In this document: one piece after another, positions 13,275-25,625 of the stretch
Layout: the number at the start of each line of letters is the position of its first letter
Numbering within the stretch: the first letter of the stretch is position 1
Assembly (NCBI GenBank): GCA_946894095.1
Contig: OX335656.1
Location: forward strand, 7,703,001 to 7,767,000
DNA: 64,000 bases
Origin: Incurvaria masculella
Taxonomy: Eukaryota > Arthropoda > Insecta > Lepidoptera > Incurvariidae
Direction of reading: 5' to 3'
Position numbers and translations under genes: made by a program
The notes under the pieces: generated by a model
Databases searched by the model: none
Told to the model about the DNA's origin: nothing
Seen by the model: only the letters and a program-made list of their open reading frames with translations

Positions 13275-13347
13275 GCATACCTACAAGGAAGGTCCTGGCC
13301 AGGCACCTGATTCCAGGGCCCCATGGTGTGGTAATTAGGTAGGTGGC
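13275..13347 (+). mobile_element. SINE tail remnant
   Basis: ACAAGGAAGGTCCTGGCCAGG followed by a CCATGGTGTGGTAATTAGG end matches only the 3' end of the shared SINE body. Confidence 0.5.
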
Positions 13348-13559
13348 TAGCTAGACGTGGTAAAAAGAAAAAAAAAACATAACTTTTATTGTGTAAGTAC
13401 ATGTAAGTACCACAAAATACCTAAACTAAATGGAAAACACAGATGGAGTAGGTAATAGTTTAGAGTCAGTTTGCTCCAAGGAACTTGTATCTATGTAAAA
13501 TATATGTTACAAGTTCCTTTTATTGCTCATTCAGGCATGAGGTAGGTACCTAGGTAATT

Positions 13560-13800
13560 AGGTACAGCACAGACGTAGTGGCGACAGCAGCGAGTTGCTA
13601 ACGCCCGCCGAGGCTAACGCAGGGTGCAGCTGCAGCGCTGGTACGCGGAACTGCGTTGCGAGCGCGCCCGCCTCCTCCGCTCCCCCGCGGCGTCGTCACC
13701 GCCTCAGCCGACCGCGCGAACCCGCGCTTAGCATGGCGATTAGAAGCTTTCTTTGTTGTGTAAAAGCGGACGATATTGCGTCGCCCGGAGTCGCACGTGT
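13560..13800. other. GC-rich island, possible exon or promoter, unassigned
   Basis: A sudden GC-rich block (13570-13735) in AT-rich DNA. On the plus strand after an AG at about 13622 one frame reads VQLQRWYAELRCERARLL before a stop. I do not recognise it. It may be a first exon or a CpG-rich regulatory region. Confidence 0.25.
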
Positions 13801-14767
13801 CTACGCACCAGCTATCTGAACACGCCCGATTTTGTAATCACCAAAGCAAAATAAGGTGCCCATGTAGGTACCTTCTAACTTTTGTTAGCCACACCTCTTA
13901 GTTATAGCGATAAGAGCTACCTTAAAAAATGCTAATGGTTAGTTCGTCGAAAATCCATTAAATAAATATGTAGTTTGAAACTATCCCACACTGTGTGTTT
14001 CAAAACAGGTAGGTATCTATTGGTGAGATGCTGCGCAAATGAATTGACTTATTTACGTGTTGTAATTGGGTAAGGTAACCAATTTTGCCACAAATCGGGA
14101 AAATGTCGCGGAATTTTTCGCGACGCGCGACGGTGACGTGAAAGTGACGCTATCGTAGCGTCAAATTGATGAAAACAAGAAAACAACAAATAAACAAGCA
14201 AACGAGTACACTTTTGCATTTATAATTATTTGAGTAAATATGGATAAGTAAAGATGGATAAATAAGTACATATTGTTGTTTATTGTTTAAATATGCATTT
14301 TTCCCTTTCCCTATTACGTATTTGGCCCTAATTCCTACTGTAGTTTATGGATGCCATAGGCACTAATACACACCCCCGCTGTCACGATGTCTTTCCAACA
14401 CACACATTACTAAAGTAAGAAGGACCATCCCCGGTTCTTCCCGAGGTTCTTCCCTTATAACGCGGATGTATAACACGGCATTCCATCCCACGTGTCCAGT
14501 GTATGGAGATCCACCCAGACTCCAAAACAATCAAGATGAAAATGCGTTCTTTGTTTTATGTGCGTGCACATTTCTATACCGATGTAAAATATGTCTCAAA
14601 GGTCGAAAATTTACCATTTGATTCCTATAATGATCATTTAATGACCTCGTAAAGATAAATAACACGGAAATAACCAAAAGGCATGCAACACGGAAGGTGA
14701 GGAGCCGCTGCCGTTGCGCCCCGCTCCGCAGGGCCGCCACCGCCGCGCGCCGCTTGTGTGTGGGAGT

Positions 14768-15616
14768 CAGTGTTGCCAGACGTGCGAAGCGTCAGTGCAG
14801 TGGAACTTAAACTAAAAAGAGGTAGATTTAGCGGTAGATTTTTTTAACATAATTTGGGGCTGTAAATGTATTAGTTGACTATAATTTTTATGTTTGCATC
14901 CCAGATTCAACTGTCCTTTCCGGCAGGTACCTACGTTAATGACTGTATTACATGATTTATAAAAATAATATTCACGTCCTTTTTTACTGTTTTTGAGACA
15001 AGGTTCAAATAACTCGATTAATTCCCACTGAGTTTAAGCTGCTGAGCATATTTCCTTTTCTTCTTAACATTTTCTGCACTAGAAGTTCTTTGTTGAACAG
15101 CAATGTGTTGGCTGGTGCTTTTACCGCTATTTTAAAATCAGTCCTCCAATATTTTGTCTCAAAATAACAAGAAGGAAAGAATAGCGGATAAAATAATTGC
15201 ATTATTTCCGTTCTGTTCCGTTCTTCCGCACAAATGATACAACATAATCATTGAAGCATATTAGTGCTTTCTCCATCACATCATTGTATTAGACAGAGAC
15301 GTCTCATGCACGAGAAATGTTCACGCTTAAAGCAATGGACGCGGCTTATTCTCGCGGCGACTCTGGTAATCCCCAAAACGATTCATTGGGATTGGGTGAG
15401 GCGCATTCCGATTCGAACTACCTTCACATGTGGGTGTGTTTCAAATAAATTGTATTTTTAATATCATAACATAACATTAAATGTTATTTTAATTGGTTTG
15501 TTGAAAAAACAGTAGAAAATATAGCTCTCAACGGTAGAAAGGTAGGATGAGTTGGATAGCGGTAGATCTACGGAATTAAGGGAAGGACCGTAAATACGGT
15601 AGATCTGGCAACACTG
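14768..15616. mobile_element. Non-autonomous hAT-type transposon with perfect 8-bp target duplication
   Basis: The terminal inverted repeats are CAGTGTTGCCAGA at both ends. GTGGGAGT occurs directly outside each end (14760-14767 and 15617-15624), the 8-bp duplication typical of hAT transposases. GGTAGAT motifs cluster near both ends, as subterminal repeats do. No transposase frame is seen in the 849 bp. Confidence 0.88.
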
Positions 15617-16369
15617 GTGGGAGTTGTCTGTTGGCATCATAGACCTAGCATGCGCGGTACATCCTATTTCTATGGTTGGCATCGATATAATCTGTTGGTT
15701 TGATAAATCGCGTCTCTACTTTACCAATACTCGATCGATCTCGATCGATTTGATGTTTTCATGTTTTGGTCATCGATATAAAAAAACATTTTTGGTAGTC
15801 AAACAACACTAACTTACGTTACAAACTGGTAGATCCGCGGATTCGATTAACACAATAAAGAAGAACCCGCAAATAAACTTCACTTGTTTACAGGTTTTTT
15901 TCCATCCTCTAAAATTTTTAATGCTACTGCAAAATAAATGTTTGGTAGAATAGTTTAAGACAAAGAACAAAGACCAAAAGAAACAGCAACGCTCGGTGCA
16001 AATGATTAAAACTTCCCGAAGGAATATATACACAAGTGTGATTCCAGGACCTTTCCCTTGGGTGGATTATTAAATCTGCCCCGGACGGAAAACACGATGC
16101 ATTCAAATAAGAAGTAGGTATTTTAATGGCAGTCTCAATTCAATGGTCACCGCCAAGAACGTGTCACCGCATGTGGTAGGTGTGTAGGTAGGTACCAGAC
16201 CTTACAACCTGGAGCGCGGGATTTTCCGGACGGAATGATTCTTGAGCACGTATTTCAATTATTGAAGGTTTTCTATGGAGAAATTTGCTTTTACAACCAC
16301 TACAAAGCGGTTTTCCCGACTAAAAGATTTCCCTAAGACGGAATTCCAAGAAGAAGGACAACAGAGATT

Positions 16370-16581
16370 TGCCATGGAAATTAACTCGCCGGGGGAATAG
16401 GCAAGCGAGTGATTCAATCTGACGTTCAGTTGCATTTCGTACCATATAACTGATCAATTTCAGTTCCCTTGGCCGAATGACACGTTGTTTAAGAGTTTAG
16501 AATGGTATAAAATGCAACTCTAAACGTCACATATAATCACCCACTTGCCTGTTAATCCGGCTCTTTCATTTACCATGGTAC
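16370..16581. mobile_element. Palindromic MITE (CCATGG...GGCAAGTGGGTGATT family)
   Basis: The left half has CTCGCCGGGGGAATAGGC and GACGTTCAGTTGCATTTCG. The right half is its inverted counterpart ending AATCACCCACTTGCCTG and TTACCATGGTAC. The centre includes CTTGGCCGAATGACACG. Confidence 0.65.
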
Positions 16582-17094
16582 CCCCGTTTGTAGCCGCAAA
16601 CCGCGAGCGACGAGCAGTGATATTCGGGTGCGCATATGCACCTCGCAGCGCCGCGCGGCGGGGGGGGGGGGGGGCGGTGAAGACGAGTCTTGCGACCTCG
16701 CGCTCAGGGCCGCCGCGCCGCGACCGCGCCGTATGTTGATCAACAACACTTCACGACTCCGCGCATCATTGTCAATGAGAGACCAAAACAGCACCAACAT
16801 ACCAAAATGTCAAACCTCGACGGATCTGCACACGCCTAAAAGCTAAAAGCCTAGAAGCTCAGAGGGGAAACATTATTACATACATACATAGTGTAATAAA
16901 ATTAGTCTAAACCAGGTTTTCACCACGTGTTGATGCACCCAAAAATGACGTCATTTTCATTAACTTTGTGATACAACCAAATAATTGTTTGAACATTAGT
17001 TTTACGACTGTGTTTTTGCATTTATTATTGCAAGTTTACAGGAGAAGACATAGTACTCCAGGAACTTTAGACTTAAATCAGCACTTAGAAAAAC

Positions 17095-17640
17095 ATTAAA
17101 TCCGAAATGCAATTTTTTTTCTCAGAAACGTAGTATTTCATATGGACGTGTGTACATTAAGTTTGCAACATTTTGGGGGGCCCGGAAGATAGAAATAAAA
17201 TATGAAATATGTTTAAGAAATGATATCTCCTAAACAAATATTTAGAAATGGTATTTCAAAATCGAATATGTTAACTAATTTTAAGTGTAATATAACTGTA
17301 AATTTGCAACAATTTATTATTTACGGAACTGTGTAAATATATTTTTTTTGTACTATTTCCGTAATATCTGCAAAGCAAATACTGCTAACTCAGTTTTATT
17401 TTCTGGAATATGTAAATGGCCTAAATCTCTATATTCTGTGAGAAATTTAAAATGTTGCAAAACTTAGAAGCACATTTTTTTTCATTTATAATTTTTAGAT
17501 TCGAATATAAGCTAAACAAAAAATTCGAAATGCGGTTTGAATCATTCATTTTGTAGTTTTATCTTTCAATAATATGCTATAAATTTTGCAACAATACAAA
17601 TCGTCCGGAACTAGGTTCAATTAAAACATTACTATAATTA
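17095..17640 (+). repeat. AT-rich dispersed repeat with recurring TTGCAAC, copy 1
   Basis: Landmarks are CCGAAATGCAATTTTTTTTC, GGGGGGCCCGGAAGATAG and several TTGCAA motifs. It matches 23850-24360 in the opposite orientation. No coding sequence. Confidence 0.6.
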
Positions 17641-17879
17641 CCAGTTTTCACTCGTACACCGACGTAAAGCCACTTCTCTGTGTGAGTGTAGCGCGTGTAA
17701 ACATAGCTAGGAAGACTGCGGTGGACGCGGGGGGATGGGGCCGGTCGGCTCGACAGATTCTCCCCGCCTTGCTACCTAAACATCGTCGCATTTATTTTGT
17801 GTTCGTTCGGGAGCAATTTTCATGTGTAAATTGATTTACATTGTTGATAATACAGAATGGCTGTGGACATTTGCGATAG

Positions 17880-18190
17880 AGCGATCGTGGCTCAGTGTCG
17901 GGTGGATTTGCCTTACACGACAGAGGTCTGGGTTCAAATCCCCACAATGCACATCCACCACTACCACCACTATCTTTCTCTTTCTGAGTTGGATACATGC
18001 ATTTCGTCATTAATGCGAGCGGTTCCATGGTTCGGAATCCTTGAAAAACTGTAGGTTAAGCCCTCCCGGGTTGGTACCTTCATACGCATTTTCCGTCCGT
18101 GTTTTCCATCCAGTTCAATGTAGCCGTGCTCATAAAAGGGGTGGTCCTGCCATGGCACTTATTCCATCGTAAATGCGGTGTGTTGAGATG
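17880..18190 (+). mobile_element. SINE with tRNA head and the shared body
   Basis: The head resembles a tRNA gene: A-box GTGGCTCAGTGTCGG and B-box GGGTTCAAATCCCC. It is followed by TTTCTCTTTCTGAGTTGGAT and GCGAGCGGTTCCATGG. From CTGTAGGT onward the body (CCCGGGTTGGTACC, TTTTCCATCCAGTTCAATG, GGTCCTGCCATGGCAC) is the same as in the 5S-headed copies. Confidence 0.85.
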
Positions 18191-18573
18191 AAAATGAAAT
18201 AGAATTGATGCGATCATAATTGGCAATTACTAAGAATGTTTTGACGGGATGCCGGCCGTGCCTCTAGTCCTTTTATTTTTAACATTCTTAGTATGCTTAT
18301 GGTATGCTTGTTTTATCTATATTTTTATTTTGGATGATAAATTGTTCGCCCTAATAATTTTACCTTTTTACCGATTTCGCCACGCATAGTCATTATCTGA
18401 AATAATAGGAAGATTTGAACCAGGAAAAAAAATTTTTCAAGAAATTCAACCGACGAAAAAATTATCAGATAAGCGAAAAACATAACAAGAAGTTTTGATA
18501 TGACCCCGTATCGTAACAAACAAACGTAAATCGCTGACTCAATATTAGTAATTTTATTTTTCCTTTCTGAGTT

Positions 18574-19123
18574 TTAAGGTGGCCCAACCCGCTCATCTCC
18601 CCATACAAAAGGGGAAAGAAGATCACGCCTATATTTCTTGTCAGAGATCCAAAATTTTGCTCAAAATAGCTTTATTTGATTGAACTAGATGTCTGATGAC
18701 CATTGGCATTGTAAAATTGTGTTTGGTTTCCAAGTTATAACGTCCGAAAGTTCGGATTTTTCGCGCGTTTTATGCAATAACTTTGGAGGTGGATTACGCA
18801 ATGATAAAGTAAGAACATCTTAAAAATATTAGTCATCAGACATAGCTTATTTAAGCAAGATTTAGAATCTATTTGGTTTTTGTTAGATTTTTGACTACAG
18901 CGGTCGTGGTTTACTTTTAGCTATAAGTCGTTTTGAAATTAAAATTTTCGTAAATCTTACCAAATCATACACTATGCACATTGTCTTTTTTGTGGACATG
19001 TTGCATCTTCCTCATCACGGAGCCTGTCTTATTCTTAGAAACAGAGAAGGTCCCAGAGCGCAACAGCACGGTTTTGTACCGTGCCCACAAATGAGTTGAG
19101 GCCGCCGGGTTGGGCCACCTTAA
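18574..19123. mobile_element. MITE with TTAA ends, copy 1
   Basis: The ends read TTAAGGTGGCCCAACCCG and the complement. The 550-bp element has no gene. TTAA at both edges suggests a TTAA-target superfamily such as piggyBac or Kolobok. Internal landmarks are GATGTCTGATGACCATTGG and CACGGAGCCTGTCTTATTC. Confidence 0.8.
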
Positions 19124-19514
19124 GGTTAACCACCCTAACTCCGCGAGATATAGCAAGATTATTAATTAGATTAGATTAATACCAAGAATGCAATCCCGAT
19201 CTCGCAAGATCTCGTTTTCGCGAGTTCTCGGCCTTTTTTAAACGAGATTGATCTCGACACACTAGCATAAAAACCTCTAAAGAGAGTTGTTACTCTATCA
19301 ATTCCCTATACTACGGGCGATAACTGGCGATAGGTCTATTTCAACAAGTGCGCTATATTGACATTGAGTTACTCCAGAGAGCCGATTCAATACCAAAATT
19401 GACTTGGTGATGTCTTGCTTTTGAGAGTGACAAGTCAGAAAAATTAAGGTGTCATCATGGACACCAAATTGTCTTTTTTCATGATCACGTCGACAAACTA
19501 TGCAAAAGCTCCTT

Positions 19515-19815
19515 TCGGACCCTGGGTGTTGTATTGAGTAGTCGCGCGCGCTCTCATCCTCGCTTCGCGCTGCCCTCCTCGCGCACCAACATGCTGCGTC
19601 ACGCGCCGCTCACCCATGCGCTTACAGCTCTAAATGATATATCTGACAAAATAGACATCTATGCTTGCACTCTGGCCGAGTTCCAGAAGGCAGTTGCTGT
19701 TTACTTTGAAGCTGCATAATTTTTAAATAAGGTGTGTACTTTATCTATAAATTGCCTAACGCCTTGGCCATTACGCTGTAATGTTAGGTATATTGTTGTA
19801 TGAATAAATAAATAA
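19515..19815 (+). pseudogene. Non-LTR retrotransposon ORF2 C-terminal fragment and 3' tail
   Basis: The frame to the stop at 19717-19719 encodes RTNMLRHAPLTHALTALND and CTLAEFQKAVAVYFEAA, like the C-terminal end of insect LINE ORF2 proteins. It is followed by a short 3'UTR ending in AATAAATAAATAA. The upstream part is missing (5' truncation is usual for LINE copies). Confidence 0.6.
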
Positions 19816-20179
19816 ATAAGTAAATACGGCCAGTGGCTGAAGAAGAGGGTATCCGTCTATAGAGCAGCCACTCCACTAACCCCTGATTTCACTATTTCCA
19901 GCTATCTGAAATTCGTTAGCTTACTTTCAGTTAGATTGCATATTCGCATTGTGTAACCATAAGATAACTTTGGGATTTTTGTAGCTGATGGTAGTGAAAA
20001 TGGGTGTAAGTAAACTCTTTATTATTATTATTTTCTTTCAGGACGGATAAGCAAATATTTTAATAAAATATAAATTTTAGTACTAAAATTACATACGTCG
20101 CTTTGTTCAACAAATGTGTTATTAATGCAGAATCAACGGACACATCAAAGACATTGCCTTTCTTTACGAATGTGGAACT

Positions 20180-20699
20180 CATTCACGGGCACGGTACAAA
20201 ACCGATTTATCGCGCTCTGGGACCTTGTCTGTTACACAGAAAAAGACAGGCTCCGTGATGAGTAAGATGCAACATGTCCACAAAGCAGACAATGCGCATA
20301 GTGTTTGATTTGGTAAGATTTACGAAAAAATGTATTACAAAACGACTTATAGCTAAAAGTAAACTACGATCGTTGTAGTCAAAAATCTAACAAAAACCAA
20401 ATTTGTTATAAATCTTCATGAAACAAGCCATGTCTGATGACTAATCTTTTAAAGATTTTTTAGTTAATCGTTGAGTAATCCACCTCCAAAGTTATTGTAT
20501 AAAACGCGCAAAAAATTTGAAGTTTCGGACCTTATACCTTAGAAACCTAACACAATTTTACAATGCCCGACAGTCATCAGACATCTATTTCGATCAAATA
20601 AAGCTATTTTGAGTATTATTTTGGATCTCTGATAAGAAATATGCTCATGATCTTCTTTTCACGTTTGTATGGGGAGTTGAGCGGGAAGGCCCACCTTAA
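20180..20699. mobile_element. MITE with TTAA ends, copy 2, left end degraded
   Basis: Inverted relative to copy 1. The right end GGCCCACCTTAAG is retained; the left terminal repeat has been lost while CACGGGCACGGTACAAAACC remains. Confidence 0.75.
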
Positions 20700-20797
20700 G
20701 TCTAGATTTTTAAATAAACTATAACCCCACTTAAATCTTACAAAATCAGCAAATTACAAAATAAAAAAGTGTACATCTTTAGCTATAATCACCTCTA

Positions 20798-20990
20798 GTG
20801 TCATGATATTAGCCCAAAACAACATATAGGAACGAGGTGCCATGCCAGGAACTTTCTTATATTTCATGGCTACATTGTAATGGAAGGAAAATATCGTCTA
20901 TTTTCATTGCCGCTTTGACCGTAGTTAATTCAATGCGATAGTACAGCCCCTACAGTTTTATGTTTAATCCGAACTACCATGAAACGTGAA
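20798..20990 (-). mobile_element. SINE body fragment
   Basis: Minus-strand order matches the shared body: CTGTAGGGG, ATTGAATTAACTACGGTC, CATTACAATGTAGCC, AAGAAAGTTCCTGGCATGG. It is diverged and lacks the head. Confidence 0.65.
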
Positions 20991-21049
20991 GTAGTAAATA
21001 CTCTTTCGAAGACAAAATACGCCACCCTAAAAAGATTTTTATCATTGTC

Positions 21050-21420
21050 AGCCTCGGTAGCACAGTGGTGGGACACCTTGAGATTCTATAAGCTGGGTAA
21101 TCAGCTCTGAGCGCGGTTGGGTTCTGGATGGGTGACCATTTTAGACCATTAGGGCTGGCCGTGGTTCGGATTCCACGTAAAACTGTAGGTCCCCTTCCTT
21201 ACTTACTATGTTGTAGGGTTTATCCCGTCCGGGTTGGTACCATTGCATTGAATGAACGATGATCGAAGTGGCAATGAAAATTGACCGTGTTTTCCATCCA
21301 GTTCAATGTAGCCGAGCAATTTAAGGAAAGTCCTGGTATGGCACCTAGTTCCCATGTCGTGTTTTAGGCTAATATCTGACGTTCAGTTTGGTATTAACCA
21401 TCCATTTATAGTTCTTTAAA
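21050..21420 (+). mobile_element. Diverged 5S-headed SINE
   Basis: The head is AGCCTCGGTAGCACAGTGG followed by a diverged middle and TTCTGGATGGGTGACC. The body and tail match the family through CCCATGTCGTGTTTTAGG. The 5S A-box region is largely eroded. Confidence 0.75.
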
Positions 21421-21976
21421 AAAATCATTACAATACCGACTCAAACAAAAACGATCGTATAAATATTTAAATTTTATAAATAATAAAATATTAAACCAGG
21501 CAGTTCCAGTAAATATGTACATTAACCCTGCTACTAATAATCCCAGATCATCGTCTGAATAGGTATACAATGTTTTGTCCCTTTCTATCGAATTAGAAAT
21601 TGCCTGTCAATGCAAAGGACAAAACATTGTATAACTATTCAGCTGATGATCTAGGTTTATTAGTAACAGGGATAATATTTCGTGCTAAACAAGTACGTCG
21701 CTTTTTCCAAGGAGTGTGATATGTATGTTATATTATGATATGTATGGAAGATAGCCAGTGCATGTTATGCGATGAGATCAATAAAAAACACTGTGCACAT
21801 ATCAACTTTAAGAATAATTGATTTTAGCTATATAGAATCGATTTTAAGGTACGGAATAGATGTGTGGGGAAACAATTGTAATGTTAAAAAAAAGTATTCT
21901 CATCCTTCAAAAGAAAGTTTTACGAATTATTTGTGGAGCCAAATATGATGAAAGTTGCCAACCCCTTTTCGTAAAA

Positions 21977-22291
21977 TAAAAAACCGGCCAAGTGCGAGTC
22001 GGACTCGCACACGAAGGGTTCCGTACCATCGTAAAAAAATGTATAAAAAAAAATCACGTTTTTTGTATGGGGACCCCATTTAATTTTAATTATTTCTTAA
22101 TTTTACCTATTTGTTGTTATAGCGGCAAAATAAATACACACTCTGTGAACATTTCAGCTGTCTATCTGTTACGGTTACTGAGATACAGCCCTGTGACAGA
22201 CGGACAGACGGACGGACGGACGGACGGACGGACAGCGGAGGCTTAGTAATAGGGTTCCGTTTTCACCCTTTGGGTACGGAACCCTAAAAAA
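21977..22291 (+). mobile_element. SINE-like element, GGCCAAGTGCGAG family, inserted in a LINE frame
   Basis: The element runs from AACCGGCCAAGTGCGAGTC to GGGTACGGAACCCTAAAAAA with an internal run of GACG repeats. It interrupts a LINE coding sequence after the peptide CQPLFVK. Confidence 0.85.
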
Positions 22292-22373
22292 TCATGACTG
22301 TAATATAATATGCATTGGAGTATATAAGAAAAACTAATACTTCGATAAAGTGAAGGAATTGCAGATATATGAC

Positions 22374-23099
22374 TTAAGGCGGCCCAACCCGGCGGGCCTA
22401 ACTCATTCGCGGGCACGGTACAAAACCGTGCTGTTGCGCTCTGGGACCTTCTCTGTTTCAAAGAATAAGACAGGCTCCGTGATGAGGAAGATGCAACATG
22501 TCCACAAAAAAGACAATGTGCATAGTGTATGATTTGGTAAGATTTACGAAAATTTTAATTTCAAAACAACTTAATGTTTTGAAAACTTACGGTTTTCCGG
22601 TGTGCAATGCCGTGCTTGGCCGACATGTTTCGCTTCCCACGACGGAAGCATCGTCAGGGCCACTTCGTTGCCCCGGAGTTACGTCTGACACATTTCAAAA
22701 CATTATGTACAGCGACGGTGTAAATCTAAGAACATATCAAAACAACTTATAGCTAAAAGTAAACCACGACCGCTGTAGTAAAAAATCTAACAAAAACCAA
22801 ATAGATCATAAATCTTGATTAAATAAGCTATGTCTGATGACTAATCTTTTTACGATGTTCTTACTTTATCATTGCGTAATCCACCTCCAAAGTTATCGTA
22901 TAAAACGCGCGAAATATTCGAACTTTCGGACCTTATAACTTAGAAACCAAACACAATTTTACAATGCCAATGGTCATCAGACATCTAGTTCGATCAAATA
23001 AAGCTATTTTGAGCAAAATTTTGGATCTATGACAAGAAATATGGGCGTGATCTTCTTTCCCCTTTTGTATTAGGAGATGAGAGGGTTGGGCCACCTTAA
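22374..23099. mobile_element. MITE with TTAA ends, copy 3, carrying a nested insertion
   Basis: TTAAGGCGGCCCAACCCGGC and GGGTTGGGCCACCTTAA mark the two ends. It is inserted in a LINE coding sequence and is itself split by the 163-bp insertion at 22574-22736. Confidence 0.82.
22574..22736 (-). mobile_element. 163-bp insertion with hammerhead-like motif, 13-bp target duplication
   Basis: TCAAAACAACTTA flanks both sides (22561-22573 and 22737-22749) and matches the uninterrupted MITE sequence, so the insertion is clear. On the minus strand it contains CTGACGA, a 6-bp stem GCTTCC/GGAAGC, GAAA, then CATGTC, with GGCC on both outer sides (22618-22661). This is the order of a hammerhead ribozyme core with a tiny stem III, as described for Penelope-like elements. 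One extra U follows CTGACGA, so cleavage is uncertain. Confidence 0.65.
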
Positions 23100-23849
23100 G
23101 AAATAACGACAGTTTTCGATCAAAAGGCCCAAAATGTTTATTGTTTAAGAATTCATCGATTTATACTGGAGTAAAAATTTACAATCATTTACCTATTTCC
23201 ATCAAACAATTTTTAACAATAACCAATTTTTTAATTTATTTAAAAGAATATTTGTTAAGTAACCCGTTTTATAATAAAGAAGAATTTTTCAATAATTTTA
23301 ATTGTAATTTAGAATAATTTAATATTGACATTTATTGAACCAGATTATGCATTGAAAATGTATTGTGAATTTTAATAATGTATTTATAATTAATTTTTAT
23401 TATAAACTCTAAGATCATTAATTTATGTTATAAAATGTGCACGGCTCGCAAGGGTCACTCATGCTAAATAAATAAAATAAATATCTATTATTCGACCGTG
23501 AAGCAAGAACATATGAAATAAAGAAAGAGCCCCGTAAAATAACTACTGTAAGAATATACTGCTAGGCTGGGTCCGAACCATCTAAAATACCATTCGTGGA
23601 TATTGCGTCTTCCAAGACGTAATACCCGAAAGTACCTACACATGTAACTGTCGCACGCACGTGCCACTCCCGCCCCGCACCACCCGGCGATAGCGTCCTC
23701 CGTCCGTCTCCCCGTGCCGCTGCCTACTCACTCATACAATTACAACTGATAAATGTCTGCATATGGCTGCGCAACAAATACACCTGTGAGAGCGGCACCT
23801 GTAAAACGCTTGCAGATTTAATTAATTTTTACCTTGTTTCAGACTACTT

Positions 23850-24360
23850 GCGATGTTGCAAAATTAGGGAAATGTTCACAATTGATTTAAGTTAACACTG
23901 AATGACGGAAATCTTATTTCTGATTTTTTGTTTACCGTTTATAGCATTAGAAAGTTTGGATTTAAAAAAAAATACTGTTCTAAGACTTGCAACATTCTAA
24001 AAACTTTACAGGATAAAGAATATAATTTCGTTTACATATTCTAGAAAGAAAGGTAGCCATAGCAAGTAAGGTTCTCAGCATAGATTTTTTTTAGTAAAAA
24101 CATTTTTTTTAATATATTTCCGTAATTAGTAAATTGTTGCAAATTCACCGTTACATTACGCCTTAAAAGAGTTAACAAATACATTTCTATAATACCATTT
24201 CTAAATTTTTGTTTAGGAGATATATATTTTTTTATACATTTTAATTATTTTTTCTATCTTCCGGGCCCCGCTCAATGTTGCAAACTTAATGTAAGCATAT
24301 AAATATGAAATTGTATATTTCTGAGAAAAAAAAATTCATTTCGGATTTCATGTGTTTCTC
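23850..24360 (-). repeat. AT-rich dispersed repeat with recurring TTGCAAC, copy 2
   Basis: Inverted match to 17095-17640: CTATCTTCCGGGCCCCGC, GTTGCAAACTTAATG and GAAAAAAAAATTCATTTCGG. Confidence 0.6.
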
Positions 24361-25620
24361 AAACCGTCCGGGGACGGGCCTATAGAGGCAGCGCCGGATT
24401 TACACATTTGCCGCCAGTGAGCCATTAAAATTTTGCCTCCCCTTCACCTCTCTACAATTCGATACCCTACTTCAAAATCATATTAATTACCATTTATTTT
24501 TCAATTATCTTTTAACTTTTTTATTTGGCACTATCGTTCTAATTACACAACCTCTTTCCCCTAATTAAGGCTCCGTATGACGCTAAATCGCACTTAGCTT
24601 TGTCTTAATTTCTCAGAGAATATTGAACTAATCATGCTAAAATTGCGTGATATGAAACTTCACTTATATCCGCTTAATCTGAATGATTATTGTTCCAATA
24701 GCATAACATTGGCCCGATAGAAAAAAATCGCGAAAATAGGTCGATTTTTTCACATTATGCTTTATTTCTCAGAATTGGTATTAATTACAGTGCTAGTAAT
24801 CTCACATTATATTTGCATCATGATTTTCAAATTTTTGAATGATTATTATTGCATTTGGACACAATTTTTCATTCAAAGCATCAAAAAAATGAATTTTGGA
24901 CTTACGACAAAATTTCTGAGCACCGTGAAGTATCCCTTTCCCTTTCGTTCTCTTGGCGACTATCTATCGCCATTTCGGTAGCCTCAGTCCGCTGCGATGT
25001 TTCGAAGCGGGCGCACGCCTCTCCGCACGACTCTCCGCACGCGGAGATCGCTTTCGGGATCGCGACAGTAACAAAGTTCCGAACCAAATTCCTACGAGCA
25101 TCAGCTGAACTTCATAGATGGCGCTGTAAAATTCTCAATCAAATGTATTGAGGTCTAAAGCCGAAATAATTGACACTGGTTAGTAACGTTCGGTTAGCAA
25201 GATATAAATAAATAAAAATATAATAAATAAATAAAATATTTGTTATAATATAAAAAAAGAGATGTTTCCAGGAACCGAACTTCGATATGTGTGGTTCTCA
25301 AATTCGCAGCAAAAATACGACACTAAAACCATTTTACCACGACTGTCGTTACGTAATTATGCTAAATTCTCCTTCTCAAGCCTAGCGGGCACTACGAGTA
25401 TTGGGGCGACCGCAAATATCCGCCTCCCCGTGGAACGTGCGTCTGCAAGTACGTCCATTGCGGACGGGTCGCAACAGGACAAGTCACATGACCTTGGCAG
25501 ATAGCTCGGCGGGCGGATTTTTGTAGTTTTTGTCGGCGGCACAGAATAATTAATAACATGAACAGAAGGAAAACTCCGTGAAAAGAATAAATGACATAAA
25601 TAATATGTTTTGTTTTGTTG
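24361..25620. other. Intergenic DNA, no gene recognised
   Basis: The longest frame (24849-25151, plus strand) gives a 100-residue product with no known motif over a locally GC-rich patch (24960-25075). I do not call it a gene. Confidence 0.4.
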
Positions 25621-25625
25621 GTTCG

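Larger units (their letters stand above)
21762..23480 (+). pseudogene. Non-LTR retrotransposon ORF2 C-terminus broken by two nested insertions
   Basis: Three pieces join into one LINE reverse-transcriptase C-terminal sequence. 21762-21976 encodes SILRYGIDVWGNN and ILQKKVLRIICGAKYDES. 22292-22373 encodes FDKVKELQIYDL after a damaged stretch. 23100-23312 encodes SSIYTGVKIYNHLPISIK and ends FFNNFNCNLE before a stop. A SINE-like element (21977-22291) and a TTAA MITE (22374-23099) separate the pieces. A 3'UTR with AAATAAATAAAATAAA follows to about 23480. The type looks jockey/CR1-like. It is non-functional. Confidence 0.8.

Noticed and set aside
24849..25151. A 100-residue protein gene
   Set aside because: No domain, no splice or start context, and the frame follows local GC composition.
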